Below the pieces are notes generated by a model. It saw only the letters and a program-made list of their open reading frames with translations, was not told where the DNA came from and did no database searches. A stretch of DNA of 64,000 nucleotides from the NCBI GenBank assembly GCA_017433725.1, contig JAFRGQ010000005.1, forward strand, positions 1 to 64,000. The letters are read 5' to 3'. Below, piece by piece: positions 7,510-18,710 of the stretch; the stretch's first letter is position 1, and each line of letters starts with the position of its first letter. Position numbers and translations under genes: made by a program. The DNA comes from Lachnospiraceae bacterium. Lineage in GTDB: Bacteria > Bacillota > Clostridia > Lachnospirales > Lachnospiraceae.

Positions 7510-7566
7510 GAGGCTGTAGCTATGCGGTATTTTCAGATTTTGCCGTATAGTTACAGCCTCTTTTTT
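7510..7566 (+). terminator. Terminator downstream of mgtE
   Basis: Long stem GAGGCTGTAGCTATGCGG against CCGTATAGTTACAGCCTC followed by six Ts (7561-7566). Confidence 0.8.
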
Positions 7567-7642
7567 GTATCCGATGATACTTCGTTCCTGTCCGGGGATG
7601 TATCTTTTCACATACACCCATTGTCGTACCGTAACCTTATCC

Positions 7643-7671
7643 TTGAATTGTTTACATTTCCCTAGTATTAT
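7643..7671 (+). promoter_or_regulatory. Promoter of sufCB
   Basis: TTGAAT, 17-nt spacer, TATTAT. Confidence 0.5.
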
Positions 7672-7723
7672 ATAGGAAATGCCCGAAACCGAACCAGGTC
7701 ATACGCGGCATACGGAGGAAATT

Positions 7724-8452
7724 ATGTTAGAACTCAAAAATGTCGGCTTCGTTGCAGATGGCGAAGTCGAGATCCTGAAAGATGTAAGTCTCACTATTAA
7801 CGAGCGTTTTGTGGCAATCACCGGACCGAACGGCGGAGGCAAATCCACACTCGCCAAACTGATTGCCGGTATCTATGAACCGACGAGCGGCCAGATCCTG
7901 CTTGACGGCGTCGATATCACTCATATGAGCATCACAGACCGCGCAAAACTCGGCGTTTCCTATGCTTTCCAGCAGCCTGTCCGCTTCAAGGGATTACAGG
8001 TCCGGGATCTGATACGTCTTGCCGCAGGCAGGAAAATCACCATCACCGAGGCGTGCAATTACCTGAGCGAGGTAGGGCTCTGTGCACGCGATTATATTGA
8101 CCGCGAAGTCAATGCGAGCCTGTCCGGCGGTGAGCTGAAACGAATCGAGATTGCTATGGTACTGGCACGCGGAACAAAACTTTCCGTATTCGATGAGCCG
8201 GAAGCTGGCATCGATCTCTGGAGTTTCCAGAATCTGATTCACGTCTTTGAAAAGATGTATGAAGAGACACGCGGAAGTATCCTGATCATCAGCCATCAGG
8301 AGCGCATTCTGAACATCGCAGACAAAATTGTGGTGATCCGCGACGGCGAGGTAACCAAATACGGCACAAGGGATGAGATTCTCCCGGAACTGCTCGAGAG
8401 CGCCGATGCCGGGAATGTTGCCTGTGATGTACTGACACAGAAAATCAAGTGA
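7724..8452 (+). CDS. sufC: Fe-S cluster assembly ATPase SufC-like (SmsC)
   Basis: 242 aa from ATG 7724 (GGAGGAA upstream); the in-frame extension starts before a plausible RBS. Cytosolic ABC ATPase that drives conformational change in the SufB scaffold. Seen: Walker A GPNGGGKST at about 33-41, Q-loop YAFQQPVRFKG, signature LSGGELKR, Walker B LSVFDEPEAGIDLW and switch His in IISHQERIL. Asp-Glu-Pro-Glu-Ala-Gly-Ile is the SufC-type form of the Walker B/D-loop. Followed 13 bases later by the SufB-like gene and nothing else of the SUF pathway, the layout of the two-gene SMS type of anaerobes. Confidence 0.85.
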   Translation: MLELKNVGFVADGEVEILKDVSLTINERFVAITGPNGGGKSTLAKLIAGIYEPTSGQILLDGVDITHMSITDRAKLGVSYAFQQPVRFKGLQVRDLIRLAAGRKITITEACNYLSEVGLCARDYIDREVNASLSGGELKRIEIAMVLARGTKLSVFDEPEAGIDLWSFQNLIHVFEKMYEETRGSILIISHQERILNIADKIVVIRDGEVTKYGTRDEILPELLESADAGNVACDVLTQKIK

Positions 8453-8465
8453 GGTAATTTCTGAT

Positions 8466-9383
8466 ATGGATGAAATACAGAGAACTCTATTAAAAGAAGT
8501 GGCTGATCTGGATGCTCTTCCGGTAGGCGCTTATAATATTCGTGCAAACGGCGCTGCTGCCGGCCGCAACTCGACCGCCAACATAGAAATCGTGCCGAAG
8601 GAAGACAAACCCGGTATCGAGATATATATCAAACCGGGCACAAAGAAAGAAAGCGTTCATATTCCCGTCATCATAACGCAGACCGGTCTCACGGATCTTG
8701 TGTACAATGATTTCTACATCGGTGAGGACTGTGATGTAACGATCATTGCCGGATGCGGTATTCACAATTGCGGCGGCGAACTGAGCCAGCATGACGGTAT
8801 CCACACTTTCTATATCGGTAAGAATTCAAAGCTCCGCTACGTGGAAAAGCACTACGGCTCCGGCGACGAAGTCAGCAAGCGCGTCATGAATCCTACTACT
8901 ATCGTTCACCTCGATGAAGGCGCTAATATGGAGATGGAGACAACGCAGATCGCCGGTATCGATGACACGGACCGCCGGACTGAGGGCGACCTTAAGGCGG
9001 GAGCGATGCTTGTCGTCAAGGAAAAAATTCTCACGACCGGCGTCCAGAAGGCAAAGACCTATTTCAATGTCGATCTCAACGGCGAGGGATGCTCAGCCAA
9101 CATCATCAGCCGAAGCGTTGCCAAGGAGAACAGCTGGCAGCATTTCGACAGCCGCATAAACGGAAACGCTCCGTGTGCGGGGCATTCCGAATGCGACTCC
9201 ATTATTATGGATCACGGATGTGTCACAGCCAGTCCGCAGCTCACAGCCAACGACATAGACGCAAGTCTGATTCATGAGGCGGCAATCGGGAAAATAGCCG
9301 GTGAACAGCTCATGAAGCTCATGACGCTCGGCCTGACGGAGAAGGAAGCCGAGGAGCAGATCGTTAACGGATTCCTGAAATAA
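8466..9383 (+). CDS. Short SufB/SufD-family scaffold (SmsB-like)
   Basis: 305 aa, much shorter than SufB (about 470-495), as in the minimal SufBC/SMS systems. Contains the SufB/D beta-helix core: DCDVTIIAGCGIHNCGGELSQHDG-like segment, HYGSGDEVSKRVMNP, and the C-terminal block HSECDSIIMDHGC...IHEAAIGKIAGEQLMKLMTLGLTEKEAE, which is diagnostic of the family (the Glu in HEAAIG and the GLTE-x-E-A segment). Pairs with the ATPase just upstream; the complex probably assembles or transfers Fe-S clusters. No sufS or sufU follows; a terminator and the lac cluster come next. Confidence 0.85.
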   Translation: MDEIQRTLLKEVADLDALPVGAYNIRANGAAAGRNSTANIEIVPKEDKPGIEIYIKPGTKKESVHIPVIITQTGLTDLVYNDFYIGEDCDVTIIAGCGIHNCGGELSQHDGIHTFYIGKNSKLRYVEKHYGSGDEVSKRVMNPTTIVHLDEGANMEMETTQIAGIDDTDRRTEGDLKAGAMLVVKEKILTTGVQKAKTYFNVDLNGEGCSANIISRSVAKENSWQHFDSRINGNAPCAGHSECDSIIMDHGCVTASPQLTANDIDASLIHEAAIGKIAGEQLMKLMTLGLTEKEAEEQIVNGFLK

Positions 9384-9400
9384 AAACAAAACCATGTTGA

Positions 9401-9485
9401 AAAACCCCCTCCGATCCGACAGAACTGTCCGGTATGCTGCATATGGCAGCACATCAGTCTGAAGGATTCAGAGGGGGTATGTTTT
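9401..9485. terminator. Bidirectional terminator between sufB-like gene and lacZ
   Basis: CCCCCTC...GATCC arm pairs with GGATTC...GAGGGGG arm, with an internal GCTGCATATGGCAGC hairpin; A and T tracts flank both sides. Confidence 0.7.
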
Positions 9486-9487
9486 TA

Positions 9488-12571
<3,084 letters not shown>

Positions 12572-12619
12572 TCAGAGACTGCTCGAAACGGTGGCATTCC
12601 CCATCATTTCAAACTGATT

Positions 12620-12690
12620 CAAGTCTCATTCTCAAGACCTGACACGGGATTTCGGTCAGTGTCAGATGACATACTTCCAAACCAAATCCC
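12620..12690 (+). repeat. GGGATT...AATCCC dispersed element, copy 2
   Basis: AAGTCTCATTCTCAAGAC hairpin region, then CACGGGATTTCGGTCA, TCAGATGACAT, CTTCCAAACC, AAATCCC. Lies between the ABC permease gene and lacZ, so it may form an mRNA structure inside the transcript. Confidence 0.6.
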
Positions 12691-12717
12691 TTCGTATTCT
12701 AAGTACTGCCGCACTCA

Positions 12718-13548
12718 TTACTTGACCGCGCCTGTGATACCTTCCGTGAACTGCTTCTGCAGAATAAAGAAGATGACCATTGTCGGAATCGAGCAGAAAA
12801 GAACGCCGAGCATCAGTACGCCGTAATCAATCGTGTAGCCTGCTGCGAGGTTAGCGATGAGCATCGGCATCGTCTGTGCCTTCTGATCTGTCATGATTAC
12901 TCTCGGCCAGAGGTACGCATTCCATGCATTCATGAACGTGATGACTGCTGCTGCCGCATAAGTAGCTTTCATAACAGGAAGATACATCTGGAAGAAGATC
13001 TGTACCTCGCCAAGGCCGTCAATTCGCGCTGCTTCCATGATATCGATCGGGAAGTTTCTCGAATTCTGACGGAACATCATGATCAGGAACGGTGTGGATA
13101 TACCCGGAAGCATAAAGCCCCAAACGGTATTGAGGAATCCAAGCTTAACCATAATTTTAAACAGAGGAATCATTGTTGCAACGCCCGGAACCATCATTGC
13201 CAGAAGAAGAATCGAGAAAAGAAGGTCCTTCTGTTTGTCATGATAAAGCTCAAATCCATAGCCGGCCAGAGAACAGATGAACAGGGCAAGCACTGTCTGA
13301 ACAATCGCATAAATGAACGAATTCTTCATAGCCCCGCCAAGATCCTGCAGCTGGTTCAATCTCTGCCAGTTCTCCATCAGGTAATTACCAAAGAATATTT
13401 TACCTCGGGCAACATCGACACTCTTGTTGGTTGCCGCTGTAACCATCCAGTAGAGTGGGAATACCGAAATAAACGATACGATAGTGAGAAAGATGTAAGA
13501 AGGAATGAGCCTTCTCTGAATCATAGAACGATTTTTCTTCTCAGTCAC
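12718..13548 (-). CDS. Carbohydrate ABC transporter permease (MalG type)
   Basis: 276 aa from a GTG at 13548 with AGGTGA five bases upstream; a GTG at 13557 is also possible. Inner-membrane permease half with six hydrophobic segments. The EAA loop EAARIDGLGEVQIFFQMYLPVMKA identifies a CUT1-type sugar permease, and LFICSLAGYGFELY and FMNAWNAYLWP segments are typical of MalG relatives. Overlaps the stop of the partner permease, indicating translational coupling. No ATPase gene is in the cluster, so it probably shares an MsmX-like ATPase encoded elsewhere. Confidence 0.9.
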   Translation of the reverse strand: MTEKKNRSMIQRRLIPSYIFLTIVSFISVFPLYWMVTAATNKSVDVARGKIFFGNYLMENWQRLNQLQDLGGAMKNSFIYAIVQTVLALFICSLAGYGFELYHDKQKDLLFSILLLAMMVPGVATMIPLFKIMVKLGFLNTVWGFMLPGISTPFLIMMFRQNSRNFPIDIMEAARIDGLGEVQIFFQMYLPVMKATYAAAAVITFMNAWNAYLWPRVIMTDQKAQTMPMLIANLAAGYTIDYGVLMLGVLFCSIPTMVIFFILQKQFTEGITGAVK

Positions 13549-14437
13549 GTGTATCACCTACTTTCAGATTTATGATCGCAAGTATTGCGACGAGGATGAA
13601 AACAAAGAACGACATGGCGGACGCGTAACCGAAATTCGCAACGCCCTGCCCGAACGAGTTGTTATAAATATAATGAGACATTGTAATCGTCGAATTGGCA
13701 GGACCGCCGGCCGTCAGATTGACGGACTCGTCAAACAGCTGAAGAGTTCCGTTTATGGACATGATGAATGTCATGATGATTGTCGGCCGAAGAAGCGGAA
13801 CCGTAATATGCCAGAACGTCTTCCATCCGTTCGCTCCGTCAATTTTGGCTGCCTCATAGACTGAATACTCGATTCCCTGTAAACCTGCCAGATAGAATAC
13901 CATGTTATAACCGGTCCATCTCCAGATCAGGGCAATAATAATGACCATCTTTGCTGTCCATGCAGTTCCGAGGAAATTAATGTTCGTGCTCGTGAGATGG
14001 AGACCCTGAAGAATCGAATTGATAAGACCCTGTGTAGCGAAAAGAGACTTAAAAATGAGCGAGTAGGAAACCAGAGCAGTTGCACACGGAAGGAACACGC
14101 ATGTGCGGAACAGACCTCTGAATTTTAAATCCCGATTGTTCAGCAACTGAGCAAGCAGTATTGCGAGGATCAGCATGATCGGGACCTGAATGATAAGATA
14201 AAGGAATGTATTTGTAACAGACCGCATAAAGAGCTTGTCTGAGAACATTCTGGTATAATTGTAGGTGAGTGGCTTCGCCCACTGCATATTTGCACTGGAT
14301 CCGGTCTTGAACGACGTGAGGAGCGCCTGAATGATCGGATAAAAACTCATAATGAAGATGAGGATTGTAGCAGGAATCAGAAACATCCATCCTGCTCTCT
14401 CCTGTTTAGCTGTTACGCTTTTTCCCTGTTTCTTCAA
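13541..14437 (-). CDS. Carbohydrate ABC transporter permease (MalF type)
   Basis: 298 aa; start codon is TTG at 14437, supported by AAGGAGG eight bases upstream. Six membrane segments and EAA loop YEAAKIDGANGWKTFWHITVPLLRPT. Partner of the MalG-type permease in one heterodimeric channel. Segments AGWMFLIPATILIFIMSFYPI and LIWRWTGYNMVFYLAGLQGI are standard for CUT1 permeases of oligosaccharides. Follows the binding protein gene after a strong intercistronic hairpin. Confidence 0.92.
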   Translation of the reverse strand: MKKQGKSVTAKQERAGWMFLIPATILIFIMSFYPIIQALLTSFKTGSSANMQWAKPLTYNYTRMFSDKLFMRSVTNTFLYLIIQVPIMLILAILLAQLLNNRDLKFRGLFRTCVFLPCATALVSYSLIFKSLFATQGLINSILQGLHLTSTNINFLGTAWTAKMVIIIALIWRWTGYNMVFYLAGLQGIEYSVYEAAKIDGANGWKTFWHITVPLLRPTIIMTFIMSINGTLQLFDESVNLTAGGPANSTITMSHYIYNNSFGQGVANFGYASAMSFFVFILVAILAIINLKVGDTRD

Positions 14438-14467
14438 GATTTGACCTCCTTCCTTATCGGTGAAGAA

Positions 14468-14495
14468 GCGGGGAACCGGAACACCGGTTCCCCGC
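14468..14495 (-). terminator. Intercistronic hairpin after the binding-protein gene
   Basis: Perfect 12-bp stem GCGGGGAACCGG with a 4-base loop and no long T-run. Such hairpins usually protect the upstream mRNA or reduce readthrough, giving more binding protein than permease. Confidence 0.7.
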
Positions 14496-14546
14496 CTGAC
14501 TCTTTATATCCTGTTTACTGTCTTCGTATTTAATGTCTTCGTAGCA

Positions 14547-15887
14547 TTACAGACCCATCTGGAATCTGAGCTGCTCTTCAGCATCCTTCAGAGCATCTTC
14601 CACTGAAGCGCCGCCCTGTGCAGCGTTGATGATAGCGGCAGCAACAAGTCTGCGGCAATCATAATGGTAATCGTTTTGCTCAACGACCGGTACATGAGTA
14701 CCCATCTCAACGATGTCGGTATAAATCGGCTGATTATTGAAGTACTCAACGCCCTGCTTGTAAATCTCGGACTGGCCGGCAGAAATGCAGCATGTGATGA
14801 CGCCGCCGTCTGTCAGAGCCTTGTCATAAGTAGCTGTGGAGCCGCCGAATGTCTTGGCAAGGAAATCTTTGGCAAGGTCGGCATTTGCGCAGTTGCTCGT
14901 GATATACAGAGAAGAACCGCCGTTCGATGCGTAGCCGCCGCCACCGTTGATGGTCGGGATGTTCGTGATTTCCCATTTACCGGAGTTGTCAGCGACCTGC
15001 TTGATTGTCGGGATGATCCAGTTGCCGTTCATAACGCCGGCGACCATGTCGCCCTGGAGTGTCTGGTCTGTATAATCGGACCAGCTGTTTGCAAGATACA
15101 GAGCGTTCTTCTGAATTGCTTCAAGAATGATATTGACACACTTGACCATTGTCTCGTTCTCGGCAATGTACGGCTGGCCGTCTTTCCACTGTGAAGCGCC
15201 TTCTGCCTGAAGCATAATATACGGAAGATCGTTGCCGTCGCCGTCCATGGAGAGGAGGTACTTACCTGTCTTGTTGTAGACATCCTCACCGATGGAGATC
15301 CATTTCTCCCATGTACAGTCCGTAACATCTGCCAGAGTATATCCCGCTTCCTCAAGAATATCTGTACGATATGCGAAGATGCAGGTTCCGTTATCTACCG
15401 GAACACCATAATGCTTTCCGTCGATCGTGCTGTAGGAAAGTTTTTCCTCACCGAAATCGGACCAGTCAATATCAGCACCTTCTACCGGTGTCCATGCATC
15501 CGGATAATCAGCTACATATTTCTGGATATAATGATCCTGGAAAAGAACAATGTCGGAGAGCTGGCTGTAATCGCCTGCACTACCGGCTGTAGTGATAGCT
15601 GTCTCGATATCGGAAGAACCCGATACTTCATTGATGATGAGCTCGAAATCCGGGTCGACATTGGCCTTGTAATCATCTGCCGCTGCCTGCAGTGCCGGAA
15701 TGTTGAAGTTAGCATCCCATGCCGAAACTGTAAGGGAATGCTGTCCGTCGCCTGCGCCTGCTGCTGTTGCAGCTTCGGACGTATCGGTTGTGCCTGCCGG
15801 TGTGCTGCTTCCGGAACCACCGCATCCGGCTAGGGATGCGACTGCCATAGTCCCGATAAGAAGTACAGATAAAAGTTTCTTCTTCAT
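14547..15887 (-). CDS. Sugar ABC transporter substrate-binding lipoprotein
   Basis: 446 aa from ATG 15887 (AAAGGAGG upstream). Signal peptide with lipobox SLAGC, Cys22 lipidated, then a Ser/Thr/Ala linker to about 50. The mature part is an extracellular solute-binding protein family 1 fold: LTVSAWDANFNIPALQAAADDY at the start, aromatic-rich ligand cleft residues, NGNWIIPTIKQ, and C-terminal AIINAAQGGASVEDALKDAEEQLR typical of CUT1 binding proteins. First gene of the operon with the two permeases and lacZ; the sugar is probably a beta-galactoside, inferred only from lacZ. Confidence 0.92.
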   Translation of the reverse strand: MKKKLLSVLLIGTMAVASLAGCGGSGSSTPAGTTDTSEAATAAGAGDGQHSLTVSAWDANFNIPALQAAADDYKANVDPDFELIINEVSGSSDIETAITTAGSAGDYSQLSDIVLFQDHYIQKYVADYPDAWTPVEGADIDWSDFGEEKLSYSTIDGKHYGVPVDNGTCIFAYRTDILEEAGYTLADVTDCTWEKWISIGEDVYNKTGKYLLSMDGDGNDLPYIMLQAEGASQWKDGQPYIAENETMVKCVNIILEAIQKNALYLANSWSDYTDQTLQGDMVAGVMNGNWIIPTIKQVADNSGKWEITNIPTINGGGGYASNGGSSLYITSNCANADLAKDFLAKTFGGSTATYDKALTDGGVITCCISAGQSEIYKQGVEYFNNQPIYTDIVEMGTHVPVVEQNDYHYDCRRLVAAAIINAAQGGASVEDALKDAEEQLRFQMGL

Positions 15888-15930
15888 ATAAACCTCCTTT
15901 TCTTTTGAGAGAAATCGCTCATTCACACTA

Positions 15931-15953
15931 CACAAGATTTGTGCAAATTGCAC
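15931..15953. promoter_or_regulatory. Overlapping palindromes upstream of the sugar operon
   Basis: CACAAGATTTGTG overlaps GTGCAAATTGCAC. They lie between the -10 box and the binding-protein ATG, the place of an operator; which protein binds them is not known. Confidence 0.4.
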
Positions 15954-15986
15954 GGTTTTCCCCCAGATAACCTTTAACAAGTGGCT

Positions 15987-15992
15987 ATTATA
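15987..15992 (-). promoter_or_regulatory. -10 box of the sugar ABC operon
   Basis: Minus strand TATAAT, with no good -35 at 16-18 bases. A missing -35 is expected for an activator-dependent promoter, and an AraC-family gene lies just upstream. Confidence 0.5.
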
Positions 15993-16061
15993 TACTAAAC
16001 ATAACAGTTTTTGTTGCTAATATCAATCCTTATTTATGCAAAATCGCTCGTGTTATCCAAC

Positions 16062-16108
16062 AAAAAGACAGGACCAAAGCAGTTTTTATCTGCAAGTCCT
16101 GTCTTTTT
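16062..16108 (-). terminator. Terminator of the AraC regulator gene
   Basis: Stem AAAAAGACAGGAC with complement at 16096-16108; T-tract on the minus strand at 16066-16062. Confidence 0.75.
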
Positions 16109-16177
16109 CTTCTTCATAACAGTGAGGGTAAATCTCATGCCTCAATTATCCGGGGAGCCGGGTCTTATCATGGCGGG

Positions 16178-17161
16178 TCATATCATATTCGGATCAGTAT
16201 CCCCGGGAGTCTCTTCGTTTCGCCGGGGAAAAGTCTCTGCTTCCCACCCCAGGCGGACATTCACATGAAACGCGTTCGCAGGATGATTTCCCTCCGCTTT
16301 CCATTCCCTGGGAGACATGCCCGTGACTATACGAAAATTCCGGTTGAATGTAGAAGGCGTCTGATAGCCTACACGGTAACATATATCTTCCATGGAGAGA
16401 TCTTCTTTCCGTATGAGAGCGCATGCCTTCTGAATTCTCACATAGTTCACGTACTCGACAGGCTTCATTCCCATCGATTCCACAAAAATACGCCTGAAAT
16501 GGCTCTCGCTCAGCCCGCACACATCAGCCAGTTCCTGAATCTTGATTTCATCGGCATAGTTCTTACCGATATAATCAATCGCTGATTTTATATAGTTGTT
16601 GATCCGGTTCACGTGTTTGACCATCTCACGCTCTTCATCCAGACGCATGATCTCAACGACCAGCGCGTATAAGTACCCGATTATGCTCTGTCTGTAATAC
16701 AGGTCCTTCCTCCTGCTCTCCTCGATAATATTCCGGATGAGCTTTGCCATCGCAGCGTGATTTTTCTTTGTCCTCATGGTACCGCGTTTATTCACGATCC
16801 GAATGATGTCATCGCAGGACAGCGATGTTCCGCGGAATACATCACGAATAAAAGCCTCTATGTCGACAAAGAGGAATTCCCATTTACAGATATTGCCCGG
16901 TGCGCTCACTGTGACGTGGGGCACATTTTGCGGTATGAGTGAAAAACAGTCATCCGAGTAATTATAAACGCGGTCTTCGATGATAAGCTCACCCTTTCCG
17001 TGATAGCAGTAACCGATCTCGAAATAATTATGAAAATGCAGCATCCGGTTTAAACCGAGGCCGTATTCCTGCTCCCAGCCGGGACCTAACTTTGCAAGGA
17101 CATAGTCTCCCTCCGGGATGTTATAGTATCTGAATTCAATCTGCGTTTTTTGTTTTGACAT
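16178..17161 (-). CDS. AraC-family transcriptional regulator
   Basis: 327 aa if started at ATG 17161, four bases after the proA stop; a longer start at 17230 would overlap proA. N-terminal cupin-like ligand domain (about 10-150, with HFHNYFEIGYCYHGKGEL and LIPQNVPHVT) and C-terminal double helix-turn-helix (about 215-310, with IQELADVCGLSESHFRRIF and MEDICYRVGYQTPSTFNRNFR followed by MSPREWK). Probably the activator of the adjacent sugar/beta-galactosidase operon, judging by position and the weak -35 there. The ribosome-binding site is poor, so its translation may depend on coupling to proA. Confidence 0.88.
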   Translation of the reverse strand: MSKQKTQIEFRYYNIPEGDYVLAKLGPGWEQEYGLGLNRMLHFHNYFEIGYCYHGKGELIIEDRVYNYSDDCFSLIPQNVPHVTVSAPGNICKWEFLFVDIEAFIRDVFRGTSLSCDDIIRIVNKRGTMRTKKNHAAMAKLIRNIIEESRRKDLYYRQSIIGYLYALVVEIMRLDEEREMVKHVNRINNYIKSAIDYIGKNYADEIKIQELADVCGLSESHFRRIFVESMGMKPVEYVNYVRIQKACALIRKEDLSMEDICYRVGYQTPSTFNRNFRIVTGMSPREWKAEGNHPANAFHVNVRLGWEAETFPRRNEETPGDTDPNMI

Positions 17162-17165
17162 AAAA

Positions 17166-18449
17166 TTACAAATCTTTGAAATGGAAGGATGCTCTGCCCT
17201 CAGCGTAATCCCCGACAATATGTCCGTCACCTGTAATGCGATACTTGTAAGTCATAAGACCCTCGAGGCCGACAGGTCCTCTCGCATGGATCTTGCCGGT
17301 CGATATACCGACCTCCGCACCGAATCCGTAACGGAATCCGTCCGCAAATCTGGTGGAGATATTTCTGTAGACGCCTGCGGAATCCACCATCTGCATAAAG
17401 TATTCCGCCGTCTCATCATTTTCGGTCAAAATAGAATCCGTGTGGTGGGATCCGAAACGGTTAATGTGTTCGCAGGCCTCCTCCACACCCGAAACGAGCT
17501 TGATGGAAATAATGAGCTCCAGGTATTCTGTCCCGAAGTCTTCCTCCCCCATGACCTCGCACGGAATTATGCGTGAGACTTCCTCGCTTCCGCGAATCTT
17601 CACACCTGCACTATTCAGAGCTTCCGCAATCTTCGGCAGGAACTCTTCAGCGACAGCTCTGTGCACCAGCAGAGTCTCGACCGCATTACATGCTGCCGTA
17701 TACTGGCACTTGGCATCGATTATGACAGGTATTGCCTTCTCCATGTCGCAGTCCTTGTCTGCATAAATATGACAGATTCCGTCCGAATGCCCCATGACGG
17801 GAATCTTCGTGTTATCCATGATATAGCGGACAAAGCGATTCGAACCGCGCGGAATCAGAAGATCTACATCTCCGTCACAGCCGAGCAGCTCGTCGATCTC
17901 ATTGTGAAGCTCCGCCTGAAGCATACATCCTTCCGGAAGTCCGGCTTCACGGGCAGCTTTGTAGATGATTCTGAAGAGTATGCGGTTGGTCTCGGCCGTT
18001 TCCTTGCCACCCTTCAGGATCGCACAGTTTCCGCTCTTTAAGCAGAGCGTGGAAATCTGGATCAGAGCGTCAGGACGCGCTTCAAAAATCACACCGATCA
18101 CACCGATCGGACAGCTTACGCGATACATAGTGAGACCCTTATCGAGTTCACGCGCGAGCTGTACTTTACCTATCGGATCCGGCAGGGAAATCAACTGACC
18201 GATTCCTTCAATTACAGACTCGAGTTTTCCTTCATCGAACTTCAGACGCTTCACGACAGCGCCGGATACACCTGCCTTCGCTGCGTTATCAAGATCGGTC
18301 TTATTTGCTGCAAAAATCGCCTCTCTGTTCTCCCGAAGAGCCTCCGCAATGTGTGCAAGTGCCGTGTTGCGCATTTCTCCGGAAGTTGCCGCCAGACGCG
18401 GGGCGGCGAGCTTCATTTTGTGGGCTTCTTCCCGAATATTCATACTCAT
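17166..18449 (-). CDS. proA: Gamma-glutamyl phosphate reductase
   Basis: 427 aa, start ATG 18449 chosen for AAAGGA four bases upstream (18443 is also possible). Second step of proline synthesis: NADPH reduction of gamma-glutamyl phosphate to the semialdehyde. Seen: the substrate loop FEARPDALIQISTLCLKSGNCAILKGGKE, the catalytic Cys in QYTAACNAVETLL, and C-terminal RFGSHHTDSI and ARGPVGLEGLMTYKY blocks. proB is not beside it, unlike the common proBA arrangement; the next gene on the same strand is the AraC regulator. Confidence 0.96.
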   Translation of the reverse strand: MSMNIREEAHKMKLAAPRLAATSGEMRNTALAHIAEALRENREAIFAANKTDLDNAAKAGVSGAVVKRLKFDEGKLESVIEGIGQLISLPDPIGKVQLARELDKGLTMYRVSCPIGVIGVIFEARPDALIQISTLCLKSGNCAILKGGKETAETNRILFRIIYKAAREAGLPEGCMLQAELHNEIDELLGCDGDVDLLIPRGSNRFVRYIMDNTKIPVMGHSDGICHIYADKDCDMEKAIPVIIDAKCQYTAACNAVETLLVHRAVAEEFLPKIAEALNSAGVKIRGSEEVSRIIPCEVMGEEDFGTEYLELIISIKLVSGVEEACEHINRFGSHHTDSILTENDETAEYFMQMVDSAGVYRNISTRFADGFRYGFGAEVGISTGKIHARGPVGLEGLMTYKYRITGDGHIVGDYAEGRASFHFKDL

Positions 18450-18606
18450 TTTCCTTTCCCGGAAGTTCACTGCTCGAAATTCCCGCTTTCAAACCTGAAG
18501 TGCGGTCGTGTTTCCGCCTTATCAGAATACTAGTTTTTGCAAATTCCGTCAACCTCCGCGCCCCGTACATATATAGGCTATCTTGTGTGAACTTCTTTAC
18601 AATATC

Positions 18607-18635
18607 TTGTAAATTCGCAAGATTCAGACTATAAT
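18607..18635 (+). promoter_or_regulatory. Promoter of the AAA ATPase/exporter genes
   Basis: TTGTAA, 17-nt spacer, TATAAT. Confidence 0.65.
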
Positions 18636-18710
18636 GTTTATTAATTATAGCTATGCCCTCCCGGATATTTATGTATAAAATCGGAAAGGCATTTTTCAAG
18701 GAGACATACA

